NCBI RefSeq assembly: GCF_051388935.1
Contig: NZ_JBPKBI010000020.1
Span: 49,118-113,117, forward strand
DNA from: Yinghuangia sp035454725
GTDB taxonomy: Bacteria; Actinomycetota; Actinomycetes; Streptomycetales; Streptomycetaceae
Direction of reading: 5' to 3'
DNA: 64,000 nucleotides
In this document: in pieces, positions 52,203-60,546 of the stretch
Layout: the number at the start of each line of letters is the position of its first letter
How positions within the stretch are numbered: position 1 is the stretch's first letter
The notes under the pieces: generated by a model
Databases searched by the model: none
Told to the model about the DNA's origin: nothing
What the model saw: only the letters and a program-made list of their open reading frames with translations
Position numbers and translations under genes: made by a program

Positions 52203-53824
52203 TGCCGGCCGTGGGCCTTCCGGACGACCGCGTGTCCGTTCGGGTCCGGCCCGCACGCGTCGCGGCGGCGGGCGCCGAGAACCGCCGACGTGCCGCCGAG
52301 TTGCACGAGATCCGGGCCGGCGCGGCGGCGGGGCCGAGCGACAGCGCCACCCAGGCGCAGCACGCGAAGGGGAAGCTGACCGCGCGCGAGCGCATCGCGC
52401 TGCTCTTCGACGGAGGACGGTTCCACGAGGTCGAGCAGCTCCGGCGGCACCGCGCCACCGGGTTCGGTCTGGAGAACCGCAGGCCCCACACCGACGGAGT
52501 GATCACCGGGTGGGGCGAGGTCGAAGGCCGGACCGTGTTCGTGTACGCGCACGATTTCCGGATTTTCGGCGGAGCACTCGGCGAGGCGCACGCCGAGAAG
52601 ATCCACAAGATCATGGACATGGCCCTGGCGGCGGGCGCTCCGCTGGTGTCGCTCAACGACGGTGCGGGCGCGCGCATCCAGGAGGGCGTGTCGGCGCTGG
52701 CCGGGTTCGGCGGGATCTTCCGGCGCAACACCCAGGCGTCCGGGGTCATCCCGCAGATCTCGGTGATGCTGGGACCGTGCGCCGGCGGTGCCGCGTACAG
52801 TCCCGCGCTGACCGACTTCGTGTTCATGGTGCGCGAGACGTCCCAAATGTTCATCACCGGCCCGGATGTGGTGCGCGCGGTGACCGGCGAGGAGATCTCG
52901 CACAACGGACTGGGCGGCGCCGATGTGCACGCGGAGACGTCCGGGGTGTGCCACTTCGCCTACGACGACGAGGAAACGTGCCTGGCCGAGGTGCGCTACC
53001 TGCTCACCATGCTGCCTGCGAACAACCGTGAACTGCCGCCGTCCTACGCGTGCGACGATCCGGCAAACCGGCGCACCGAGAATATGGCCGAGCTGGTGCC
53101 GGCGGACGGCAGGCAGCCGTACGACGTGACGCGCGTGATCGCCGAACTGGTCGACGACGGCGAGTTCCTGGAAGTCCACGAGCGGTGGGCGCGCAATATC
53201 GTGTGCGCGCTGGCCCGGTTGGACGGGAAGGTCGTCGGCATTGTCGCGAACCAACCGCAGGCGCTCGCAGGCGTCCTCGACATCGGCGCCTCGGAGAAGG
53301 CGGCGCGTTTCGTGCAGATGTGCGACTCGTTCAACATCCCCCTGGTGACGCTGCTCGACGTGCCCGGTTTCCTCCCCGGAGTCGAACAGGAGCACGGCGG
53401 CATCATCCGGCACGGCGCGAAGCTGCTGTACGCCTACTGCAATGCCACCGTGCCGCGGGTCTCACTCGTGCTGCGCAAGGCTTACGGAGGCGCGTACATC
53501 GTCATGGACAGTCGCTCCATCGGCGCCGACCTGACGTACGCGTGGCCGACGAACGAGATCGCCGTGATGGGCGCCGAAGGGGCCGCCAACATCATCTTCC
53601 GGCGCCGGATCGCCGCCGCGGACGACCCCGAGGCGATGCGCGCCCGCATGGTCAAGGAGTACCAGGCCGAACTGATGCACCCCTACTACGCGGCGGAACG
53701 CGGACTCGTCGACGACGTGATCGACCCGGCGGAGACGCGCGAGGTGGTCATCGCCGCGCTGGCGATGCTCCGCGACAAGCACGCCCTCCTCCCGTCCCGC
53801 AAACACGGGAACCCACCGCAGTAG
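52199..53824 (+). CDS. Acyl-CoA carboxylase beta (carboxyltransferase) subunit
   Basis: 541 residues from ATG 52199 (ATG 52202 is equally possible), overlapping the thioesterase stop. All family marks are present: LTARERIALLFDGGRFHEVE, GARIQEGVSALAGFGGIFRR, a first oxyanion-hole region MLGPCAGGAAYSPALTDF, FITGPDVVRAVTGEEI and GFLPGVEQEHGGIIRHGAKL. At the position matching Asp422 of S. coelicolor PccB (AYGGAYDVM) the sequence reads AYGGAYIVM, so Ile replaces Asp; that residue is known to govern acyl-CoA choice. It needs a biotinylated alpha subunit, not encoded here, and probably makes malonyl-, methylmalonyl- or a related extender for the PKS. Confidence 0.92.
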   Translation: MMPAVGLPDDRVSVRVRPARVAAAGAENRRRAAELHEIRAGAAAGPSDSATQAQHAKGKLTARERIALLFDGGRFHEVEQLRRHRATGFGLENRRPHTDGVITGWGEVEGRTVFVYAHDFRIFGGALGEAHAEKIHKIMDMALAAGAPLVSLNDGAGARIQEGVSALAGFGGIFRRNTQASGVIPQISVMLGPCAGGAAYSPALTDFVFMVRETSQMFITGPDVVRAVTGEEISHNGLGGADVHAETSGVCHFAYDDEETCLAEVRYLLTMLPANNRELPPSYACDDPANRRTENMAELVPADGRQPYDVTRVIAELVDDGEFLEVHERWARNIVCALARLDGKVVGIVANQPQALAGVLDIGASEKAARFVQMCDSFNIPLVTLLDVPGFLPGVEQEHGGIIRHGAKLLYAYCNATVPRVSLVLRKAYGGAYIVMDSRSIGADLTYAWPTNEIAVMGAEGAANIIFRRRIAAADDPEAMRARMVKEYQAELMHPYYAAERGLVDDVIDPAETREVVIAALAMLRDKHALLPSRKHGNPPQ

Positions 53825-53858
53825 GGGCGGCGCGGCCCGGTCTCCGCGATCCGACTCC

Positions 53859-53904
53859 GTCGCGATGCGTCAACCGCCAGTGTGCGCGGTTCGCGCATCG
53901 CGAC
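53859..53904. terminator. Nested perfect hairpin between convergent genes
   Basis: Outer stem GTCGCGATGCG/CGCATCGCGAC (11 pairs) encloses an inner stem AACCGC/GCGGTT. It lies between the convergent carboxylase and crotonyl-CoA carboxylase/reductase genes and should stop transcription from both sides. Confidence 0.75.
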
Positions 53905-53998
53905 GCCCTGTTTCGCGCGTCGGCGGGGACGTGGGTGTGCTCGGGTATTTGCGTTCGGGACGCGGCAGTTGCCGCCGCGGGCCCTCGTACCCGCCGGG

Positions 53999-55369
53999 TC
54001 AGGCGGTGGGCAGGGCGCCCGGTCCGGAGGGCTCGGAGCGCAGGGGGTTGAGCCGTTCGGCGCCGATGGCGGCCCGCAGTGCGGGGTCGGTGACGCCGAG
54101 GCCCGGCTCGGGGGCGAGGCACAGCACGCCGACCTTGCCGAGGTGCCGGTTGACCTGGACCAGTCGTGCCGCCTCGCCGATCTCGGCCAGCGGGTACAGC
54201 GCCGACATCATCGGCATGATCCGCCCGCTCGCGATGAGGCGGTTGCACTCCACCTGCTCTTGCAGGTTCGCCACATGGCTGCCGACGATGCGCTTGAGCT
54301 TCATCCACAGGTAGCGGTTGTCGAACGTGTGCTGGTAGCCGGTGCTGGAGCCGCACGTGACGACGGTGCCGCCGCGGCGTACGACGAACACCGACATGCC
54401 GAACGTGGCGCGCCCGACATGTTCGAACACCACGTCGGGGTCGCGTCCGGTCTCGCTGCGGATGAGGGCGCCGAGGCGTTTGCCCGCCGCGATGACCCGG
54501 TCGGGGTCCTCGCCGGTGCCCGCGTCGATCCCGGCCTCCTCACGGTCGATCACGACGTCGCAGCCGAGCCGACGCAGAGCCTCGGCCTTGGCCGCCGAAC
54601 TCACCACCCCGACCGGGATGCCGCCGCCGTTCTTGACGAACTGCACCGCGTAGCCGCCCAGTCCGCCGAGCGCGCCCCAGATGAGGACCACGTCGCCCTG
54701 CTTGATGCGCGCGCCTCGGTCACTCACGAGCATGCGGTAGGCGGTGCCGGCGCACAGCGGGTTGCACGCCGCCTCCTCCCACGTCAAGTGCCTGGGCTTG
54801 GGCAGGAGTTGGCTGGCGCGGACGACGGCGTAGTGCGCGAGGCCACCGAAGTTGGTCTCGAAGCCCCAGGCAAGCTGCTCCTCGCCGAGCATTCCGTCGG
54901 CGTGCGTGGCGGCTTCCTGGTCGTCGACGTATGCCGGGCTCAGCACGACGTGGTCGCCGACCCGCCAGCGGCGGACGCCGTCTCCCACACGCACGATCAC
55001 ACCAGCGCCGTCGGAGCCGACCACCTGGTACGGCTGGTCGTGTCGGCCGGCCCACCCTCCTTGGCGGGCGAAGCGCGAGAGGAAGCGGAACGTGGGGATC
55101 GGCTCGAACATCGCCGACCAGACGGTGTTGTAGTTGACCGAGCTGGCCATGACCCCGACGAGCACTTCGTCGGGCGCGAGTTCGGGCATCGGCACGGGCC
55201 CGACCCGCAGCGACTTGCGGACGTCTTTGTCGTGTTGGTCGAGGACGCCGTCGAACATGCCGGCGTCCTCGACGCGCAGGTGGGCGGCGGTGTACGCGTC
55301 GGGAAGCTGGGCGCGCGCCAATTCGTCGGCTCCGGCGCCGTCGAGGAGAGCTTCGGTGAGTGTGGTCAT
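53999..55369 (-). CDS. ccr: Crotonyl-CoA carboxylase/reductase
   Basis: 456 residues from ATG 55369. The N-terminal part (GVMASSVNYNTVWSAMFEPI) and mid part (GFETNFGGLAHYAVVRASQL) are diagnostic for CCR in the zinc-free MDR superfamily, as is NPLCAGTAYRMLV. The NADPH loop is IWGALGGLGGYAVQF, and GSHVANLQEQ carries the His of the CO2 pocket. CCR converts crotonyl-CoA (or longer 2-enoyl-CoAs) with CO2 and NADPH to ethylmalonyl-CoA type extender units. Genes next to a PKS are usually dedicated to it, so an ethylmalonyl or longer side chain in the product is likely but not shown. Confidence 0.95.
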   Translation of the reverse strand: MTTLTEALLDGAGADELARAQLPDAYTAAHLRVEDAGMFDGVLDQHDKDVRKSLRVGPVPMPELAPDEVLVGVMASSVNYNTVWSAMFEPIPTFRFLSRFARQGGWAGRHDQPYQVVGSDGAGVIVRVGDGVRRWRVGDHVVLSPAYVDDQEAATHADGMLGEEQLAWGFETNFGGLAHYAVVRASQLLPKPRHLTWEEAACNPLCAGTAYRMLVSDRGARIKQGDVVLIWGALGGLGGYAVQFVKNGGGIPVGVVSSAAKAEALRRLGCDVVIDREEAGIDAGTGEDPDRVIAAGKRLGALIRSETGRDPDVVFEHVGRATFGMSVFVVRRGGTVVTCGSSTGYQHTFDNRYLWMKLKRIVGSHVANLQEQVECNRLIASGRIMPMMSALYPLAEIGEAARLVQVNRHLGKVGVLCLAPEPGLGVTDPALRAAIGAERLNPLRSEPSGPGALPTA

Positions 55370-55562
55370 CGGCCAATCCCTCGGTCGGAGTCCCTGTTTC
55401 CGCTCAGGCGGTGCCCGTCCTGGCCCGACGGGGCCCGAGCCCGACGTTAGGTCGCCCCCGAGCGCCCGGATACCCCAGACCCGAACAGCGCCCGGTCGGC
55501 CCGGTGTTAGGGGGCGGAGTAGGGGAACCGCCCCGGCAGCGCGCACAGTTGCCGGGCCCGGC

Positions 55563-55621
55563 GCCCCGGCACAGTGGCTCGGCCGGGCGGATGGCGACAG
55601 GCCGAGGCGCTGTGCCGGGGC
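55563..55621. repeat. 21-base-arm inverted repeat
   Basis: GCCCCGGCACAGTGGCTCGGC pairs with GCCGAGGCGCTGTGCCGGGGC with two mismatches across a 17-base loop. It lies between divergent genes, where a terminator is not expected, so it may be a structured leader or a remnant element. Confidence 0.6.
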
Positions 55622-55871
55622 AGGGCGGGTCGGTACGCACCTTGCCGGCCGCGGAACCACGCGCTTCTTCGTCGCGACGGTCGCGACGGGCGCCACGACG
55701 GCGAACTGCTGCGCGGCGTGCGCCACCGCTCCGGACCGGCCCTGACGCCGTCACTGGTCATGCGCTCCCCGAGCGGCACAATCCGCACCGCCGACAGCCG
55801 ACACCGCCTGTCCAAGGCGCGGTACCGGCGTAGTCCTCGGCGGCGGCCGGGCGGGGGATCGCCGGGGAGTC

Positions 55872-55889
55872 ACTATCGTTGCGGGAACC
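55872..55889 (-). promoter_or_regulatory. Putative HxlR binding site upstream of the NmrA-like gene
   Basis: The 18 bases ACTATCGTTGCGGGAACC are the exact reverse complement of 58682-58699, in the promoter between the exporter and HxlR genes. It lies 78 bases upstream of the NmrA-like start. An 18-base exact match between two promoter regions 2.8 kb apart is unlikely by chance. Confidence 0.65.
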
Positions 55890-55967
55890 GGCACCTCGGC
55901 GGTTAGCGTGCGTCGCGTACCAGGCCGGAGACCGCGTCCGGCCGGCGACCGGACGGAGTGGTGACGG

Positions 55968-56621
55968 GTGAGCAGGATCGTGGTTTTCGGGGCGGGCGGC
56001 CGAGCGGGGCGCCGGGTGGTCGCAGAGGTGGTCGCGCGCGGGCACGCGGTCACGGCGGTGGTGCGGGATCCGGCCAAGTACGCCGACCTCGCGGCCGACC
56101 GGGTCGACGTGGTGACCGGTGACATCCTCGACGCGGGCAGCGTCGCCGCGGTGGTGGCCGGGCACGACGCCGTGGTGAACGCGGCCTACCAGGCCGACAA
56201 GGCGCCGGCCGACTTCTTCGGCGGGGCGGCCCGCGCACTGATCGCGGGCCTGGCCTCCGCGCGTGTGGAGCGCTTGGTGGTGATCGGCATCGGCACGTGC
56301 CTGGAGGTGCAGCCGGGGGTCGCGGTGCACGACACACCGGGCTTCCCGGAGGAGGGACGCACCTTCTCACTGGGCCACCAGGCCGAGCTGGACGTGCTGC
56401 GCGCCGAGGGAGACGGCGTGGACTGGCTGGTGCTGGCGCCGCCGCCGGTGGTCCTCGACGCGGAGGCCGAGCGCACGGGCAAGTACCGCATCGGCGGTCC
56501 GGCGCTGCTGCCGCACGAGGGCGAGGGTGAGCAGACCTTCTCGTACGCGGACGTCGCGGTGGCCGTGGTCGACGAGATCGAGACGCCGAAGCACCACCGC
56601 GTCCTCGCCGCGATCGCCTGA
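55968..56621 (+). CDS. NmrA-like NAD(P)-binding protein (atypical SDR)
   Basis: 217 residues from GTG 55968 with GGAG upstream. The N-terminal dinucleotide loop is VVFGAGGRAGRRVVAEVVAR; VTGDILDAGSVAAVVAGHDA and AVVNAAYQADK follow. The usual YxxxK catalytic pair is not evident, as in NmrA/SDR_a5 proteins, which act as redox sensors, isomerases or reductases. It carries a site shared with the HxlR/exporter promoter, so it may form an HxlR-type redox or electrophile response with the exporter. Confidence 0.85.
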   Translation: MSRIVVFGAGGRAGRRVVAEVVARGHAVTAVVRDPAKYADLAADRVDVVTGDILDAGSVAAVVAGHDAVVNAAYQADKAPADFFGGAARALIAGLASARVERLVVIGIGTCLEVQPGVAVHDTPGFPEEGRTFSLGHQAELDVLRAEGDGVDWLVLAPPPVVLDAEAERTGKYRIGGPALLPHEGEGEQTFSYADVAVAVVDEIETPKHHRVLAAIA

Positions 56622-56719
56622 CACCGGGCAGTTCGCGGCCACTTGCCGGGTGGACGGATTGCCGCCGGAACTATCGGGGGACCGGCCGGTTTTCGATGCC
56701 GCCCCGGGGGGGGGGGGGG

Positions 56720-56823
56720 NNNNNNNNNNNNNNNNNNNNNNNNNNNNNNNNNNNNNNNNNNNNNNNNNNNNNNNNNNNNNNNNNNNNNNNNNNNNNNNNN
56801 NNNNNNNNNNNNNNNNNNNNNNN
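56720..56823. other. Assembly gap (104 N) after a 14-base G run
   Basis: The sequence breaks off after GCCCC followed by 14 G and resumes at GCCCCGGGGCGG. The G homopolymer is the likely cause of the break; the true gap size is unknown. Confidence 0.95.
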
Positions 56824-56828
56824 GCCCC

Positions 56829-56865
56829 GGGGCGGAGGCGACCTCAGGGTCACCTCCGCCCCTTT
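56829..56865. terminator. Hairpin terminator between convergent genes
   Basis: GGGGCGGAGGCGACC pairs with GGTCACCTCCGCCCC with one mismatch across a 4-base loop, followed by TTT. It lies between the convergent NmrA-like gene and drug exporter. The remaining 56866-57088 shows no gene. Confidence 0.75.
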
Positions 56866-57088
56866 CGCGCGTCTCGGCGCGGGCGCGGCCTGAGTCGCGC
56901 GTAGGCCGGCGAGCCCGTGAGTCGCGCAGCCGCATACGCCGCCTGGCGCGCGTGCGCCGGGTGGTCGCGTGCCCCGGCGTACCCCACCTGCCCGCCGGGG
57001 CGCAGGTTGGTTCGCGTATCGACGCGCGCTTCCCGTCGGGCAGCCTGGGGCGGCTGCGTGCGGCCGAAGGGGCGGTCAGGCGCGCCGG

Positions 57089-58588
57089 TCAGGCGGGCGT
57101 TTTTCGGGCCGTCGGGCGGAAGTCGGCGCGGATCAGCGCGAGGGCGAGGAGGGCCGTCACCAGCGCGGGTGCCGTGCTCCACGCGGAGGCCACCGCGAAA
57201 CCGTGGACGTCGGCGGCGGTGCGGGCTTCCGGGCCGCCGGGGTGGGCCGCGTAGTACGACGCCGCGGCGCTCACCGCGATGGTGTTCAGCAGCGCCGCAC
57301 CGATCGAACCGCCGATCTGCTGCGAGGCGTTGACGAGCGCGGAGACAACCGCCGCGTCGCCGCTGCGGTGTGCGGACATCACGGTGTTCATGACCGGGAC
57401 GGTGAGAATGCCCACGCCGACACCGAAGAGCAGCAGCGCCGGCAGCACATCGGCAACGTACGTCGCGTGCGGATCCAGCCGGGTCAGCAGGAGCAGGCCC
57501 GCGCAGAAGAGCCCGAGCCCGGTGGCGATCGTCGTGCGGGGCCGCAGGAGCTGCATGAGGCGCCCGGCCACCTGGGTCGAGAAGACGACGGCGGTCACCA
57601 CGTAGGCCAGGAACGCCAGTCCGGTCTCCAGCGGCGAGTACCGCATCACCGTCTGGAGCTGGTAGGTCATGCCGAGCAGCATCCCGTACGTGCAGAACGC
57701 CGACACCATGAGCGCGGCGAACGACACCGCGGTGTCGCGGTCGGTCAGCACCCGCAGCGGCACGAGCGGGTTCGCCGCGCGTGACTGCGCCGCGGCGAAC
57801 GCGGTGAGGAGCAGCGCGGAGACCGCCAGCGCGGCCATGATCGGCGCCGAGCCCCACCCGCGTGTCTCGGCCTCGCCGAGGGCGTGGATCAGGGCGGCGA
57901 TGCCGCCGGTGCCGAGCACGGCGCCGAGGAGGTCGAGGTCGGTCGTGCGGCGCGGGGCCGGGGGAATCGTGCGCAGCCCGCCGATGAGGACGACGGCGGC
58001 GATGGGAATGTTGACGTACAGGCAGGCGCGCCAGCCGAGCCAGTCGGTGAGCGCGCCGCCCAGGATCAGGCCGACCGCGCCGCCGGACATCGCGGTGGCG
58101 GTGTAAACCCCGAAGGCTGTCGCGCGTTCCCGGGCTTCGACGAACGTCGTGCTGATGAGCGACAGGGTCGCGGGGGCGATGAACGCGGCGAACACGCCTT
58201 GTGCGGCACGCGCTCCGATGAGCATCGCGGGGTTTCCCGCCGCGCCGCCCAGCGCGGACGCGGCGGCGAAGCCGGCGACCCCGACGAGCATCGCGGTACG
58301 GCGTCCCATGAGGTCGCCGAGCCGCCCGCCGAGGAGCAGGAGCCCGCCGAAGGCGAGGGTGTACGCCGTGACCACCCATTGCCGACCCGTGTCGGACAGG
58401 CCGACCGCGTCCTGCACGGACGGAAGCGCGACGGACACGATGGTGGAATCCAGGGTGATCATGAGCTGGGCGAGGGAGATCACCGCCAGGACGGCGACCC
58501 GCCCGGCCGGCTTGCCCGCCGCCGCGCCGCCGGGGCGGGCGTCGGACCGGTCGGTCTCCTCGGGCCGGTCCGACCGGGCTGTGGTCAT
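57089..58588 (-). CDS. DHA2-family (14-TM) MFS drug exporter
   Basis: 499 residues from ATG 58588 with GGAGGAGA upstream. About 14 hydrophobic helices are visible, with the motif C-like GVYTATAMSGGAVGLILGGA and motif A GGRLGDLMGRRTAML. LDSTIVSVALPSVQDAVGLS in helix 1 is typical of the EmrB/QacA group. It is divergent from the HxlR gene, with the proposed operator in the shared promoter. This exporter is a candidate for self-resistance to the cluster product. Confidence 0.92.
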   Translation of the reverse strand: MTTARSDRPEETDRSDARPGGAAAGKPAGRVAVLAVISLAQLMITLDSTIVSVALPSVQDAVGLSDTGRQWVVTAYTLAFGGLLLLGGRLGDLMGRRTAMLVGVAGFAAASALGGAAGNPAMLIGARAAQGVFAAFIAPATLSLISTTFVEARERATAFGVYTATAMSGGAVGLILGGALTDWLGWRACLYVNIPIAAVVLIGGLRTIPPAPRRTTDLDLLGAVLGTGGIAALIHALGEAETRGWGSAPIMAALAVSALLLTAFAAAQSRAANPLVPLRVLTDRDTAVSFAALMVSAFCTYGMLLGMTYQLQTVMRYSPLETGLAFLAYVVTAVVFSTQVAGRLMQLLRPRTTIATGLGLFCAGLLLLTRLDPHATYVADVLPALLLFGVGVGILTVPVMNTVMSAHRSGDAAVVSALVNASQQIGGSIGAALLNTIAVSAAASYYAAHPGGPEARTAADVHGFAVASAWSTAPALVTALLALALIRADFRPTARKTPA

Positions 58589-58681
58589 GGGCGTCTCCTC
58601 CGCCGGGAGCCTCGCGGCCCGGGTGCACAAGGGGGTGGCCGGAAGAGCCGGCCGCGCGGGCACGGTAGCGGGGCGAACGCT

Positions 58682-58699
58682 GGTTCCCGCAACGATAGT
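58682..58699 (+). promoter_or_regulatory. Putative HxlR operator in the exporter/HxlR divergent promoter
   Basis: GGTTCCCGCAACGATAGT, identical to the reverse complement of 55872-55889. The bases that follow (TACGTATTGTGG) form a weak inverted partner to CAACGATA. It is 18 bases from the HxlR start and ~95 bases upstream of the exporter start, well placed for autoregulation. Confidence 0.65.
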
Positions 58700-58716
58700 T
58701 ACGTATTGTGGGCGGG

Positions 58717-59145
58717 GTGAATGAACCGCTGGCCCCGCTTGACCCCGGGATGTTCGCCGACTGCGGCGGCATGCCCGGGCCCGTGCGCATCGGCGATAAA
58801 TGGACCGGACGGATTTTGGCGTGTCTGGAATCCGGCCCGCGCCGTTTCTCGGAAATCCACGTCCCTTTGCGCAATGTCACCCCGAAGGTGCTGACCGAAT
58901 CCCTGCGCGCCATGGAGCGCGACGGAATCATCACGCGCACCGCGTATCCGGAGATTCCGCCGCGGGTGGAATACGAGCTGACCGACCTCGGGCGCCGACT
59001 CTACGTTCTGATGCAGACCTGCTGCGGGTGGACGCGGCAGCACGGCGAGGAAATCGCGGCGGCGCGCCGGGCCTACGAGGAGCGCTCGCGGGAACGGCGC
59101 ACCGCCGCGTCCGGCACGGCGGGCGGCGCCGGCCACGCTGCCTGA
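58717..59145 (+). CDS. HxlR-family transcriptional regulator
   Basis: 142 residues from GTG 58717 (MNEPLAPLDPG); GTG 58708 is an in-frame alternative. A winged helix of HxlR type is clear: IGDKWTGRILACLESGPRRF, SEIHVPLRNVTPKVLTESLR, AMERDGIITRTAYPEIPPRV and EYELTDLGRRL. Cys occurs before the HTH (DCGGMPGPV), as in redox- or aldehyde-sensing members. It diverges from the drug exporter, which it probably represses. Confidence 0.92.
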   Translation: MNEPLAPLDPGMFADCGGMPGPVRIGDKWTGRILACLESGPRRFSEIHVPLRNVTPKVLTESLRAMERDGIITRTAYPEIPPRVEYELTDLGRRLYVLMQTCCGWTRQHGEEIAAARRAYEERSRERRTAASGTAGGAGHAA

Positions 59146-59206
59146 CCGGAGGCGGCGCCGGGTCGCGCCGGCCTTCGGCCCCGCGGGCGCGGCGCCGGGC
59201 CCGGCG

Positions 59207-60439
59207 TCACCAGGCCACGGGCAAGTGCCGGGGCCCGCGCAGGATTCCGCCGCTGCGCCATACGACTTCGCGGGCCGGGACGGCCAACCGCAGGCCGGGG
59301 AAGCGCTCCAGGAGCGCGCCCACGACCACTTGGAGCTCCATGCGGGCGAGTTGCGCGCCCAGGCAGTGGTGGATGCCGTAGCTGAAGGCCAGGTGGCTGC
59401 TGCCGCTGCGGGTGAAGTCCATGGTCGCGGCGTCCGGGAAGACGCTTTCGTCGCGGTTGGCGGACATCAGCGAGGGCAGTACGGCCTCGCCCTTGCGCAC
59501 CAGGGTGCCGCCGAGTTCGATGTCCTCGGTGGCGCGGCGGGCGAAGAACGCGCCCTTCGTGAGCGGTACGACGCGCAGCATCTCCTCGACCGCGGACTCC
59601 AGCAAGTGTGGTTCGCGCCGGAGCTGTTCCAGGTGGTCGGGGCTGGTGAGCAGGGTGTAGGCGAAGTTGCCGATCTCGCAGGCGGTGATCTCGTAGCCGG
59701 CCAGCAGCACGGCCCACGCCAGCGAGACCATCTCCGCCTCGGAGAGCCGTTCGCCGTCGTCGTGGGCCTCGACCAGTACGGTCATGAGGTCTTCGGCCGG
59801 TTCGGCGCGCCGCTTGGCGACCATCGCGGCGAGGTAGGCGCGCAGTTCGTCGTTCGCCGCGCTGATGCGGGCCATCCTGGCTTCGGCGGACTCGCCCGCG
59901 TCGGTGGAGCCGAGGATTTCGCTCCAGGTGCGGAAGCGGTGCCGGTCTTCGTAGGGGACGCCGAGGAGTTCGCAGATGACCATCATCGGCACGATGTCCG
60001 CGAACGCCTGCATGAGGTCGGCGGGTGCGCCTTTGCGCACGATGTCGTCGAGGAGTTCGTCGACGATCTCGCGGGTGCGGGGCCGCATGCGCTCGATGCG
60101 GCGCACCGAGAACGCCTTGGTGACGATGCGGCGCAGCCGGGTGTGTTCGGGCGGATCCATCATGGTCATGGCGTCCGCGCGGTGGGTGAAGGGCTGGACG
60201 CGCGGCTCGTCGTCGCCGAGGGCTTGTTCGCGGCTGAACCGCAGGTCGCCGACGACCTGTTTGACGTCGTCGTAGCGGGTGGCGAGCCAGGTCCAGCCGC
60301 CGTACGGGAGTTGCACCCGGGTCAGTGCGGGGCACGCGCGCGCCTGGGCGTAGGCCGGGTCGACGTCGAGGCGGTCGGCGTCGCTGAAGGGATAGGGGGT
60401 GGGCGGTGCCGTGCGGGCGGTCTGCTCATCGGTGGTCAT
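59207..60439 (-). CDS. Cytochrome P450
   Basis: 410 residues from ATG 60439 with AGGAGG nine bases upstream. The ExxR motif is EEMLR and the heme loop FSYGIHHCLGAQLARME. The I-helix reads LLAGYEITACEI, so the usual 'AGxET' has Ile where the first Thr would be. It belongs to the soluble bacterial class of CYP105/107-like enzymes. It is last in a minus-strand run after the SnoaL-like gene and is a probable tailoring oxidase of the polyketide. Confidence 0.93.
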   Translation of the reverse strand: MTTDEQTARTAPPTPYPFSDADRLDVDPAYAQARACPALTRVQLPYGGWTWLATRYDDVKQVVGDLRFSREQALGDDEPRVQPFTHRADAMTMMDPPEHTRLRRIVTKAFSVRRIERMRPRTREIVDELLDDIVRKGAPADLMQAFADIVPMMVICELLGVPYEDRHRFRTWSEILGSTDAGESAEARMARISAANDELRAYLAAMVAKRRAEPAEDLMTVLVEAHDDGERLSEAEMVSLAWAVLLAGYEITACEIGNFAYTLLTSPDHLEQLRREPHLLESAVEEMLRVVPLTKGAFFARRATEDIELGGTLVRKGEAVLPSLMSANRDESVFPDAATMDFTRSGSSHLAFSYGIHHCLGAQLARMELQVVVGALLERFPGLRLAVPAREVVWRSGGILRGPRHLPVAW

Positions 60440-60546
60440 GACCGCGGCCTCCTGGGGGGCTGGTCGGACGGGGTGCCGGAGCGGGGGCGTGCGCGGGCGG
60501 CCCCGGGCCCCCGGTGCGGGGGGTGCCGGGGCCGCCCGGGAAGAGG

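Larger units (their letters stand above)
55370..55967. other. Divergent intergenic region, CCR/NmrA-like
   Basis: 598 bases with no supported gene. It contains a long hairpin (55563-55621) and the putative HxlR site (55872-55889), each listed on its own. Confidence 0.5.

Noticed and set aside
55574..55906. 110-codon frame between CCR and the NmrA-like gene
   Set aside because: Arg-rich random text crossing the long hairpin and the proposed operator.
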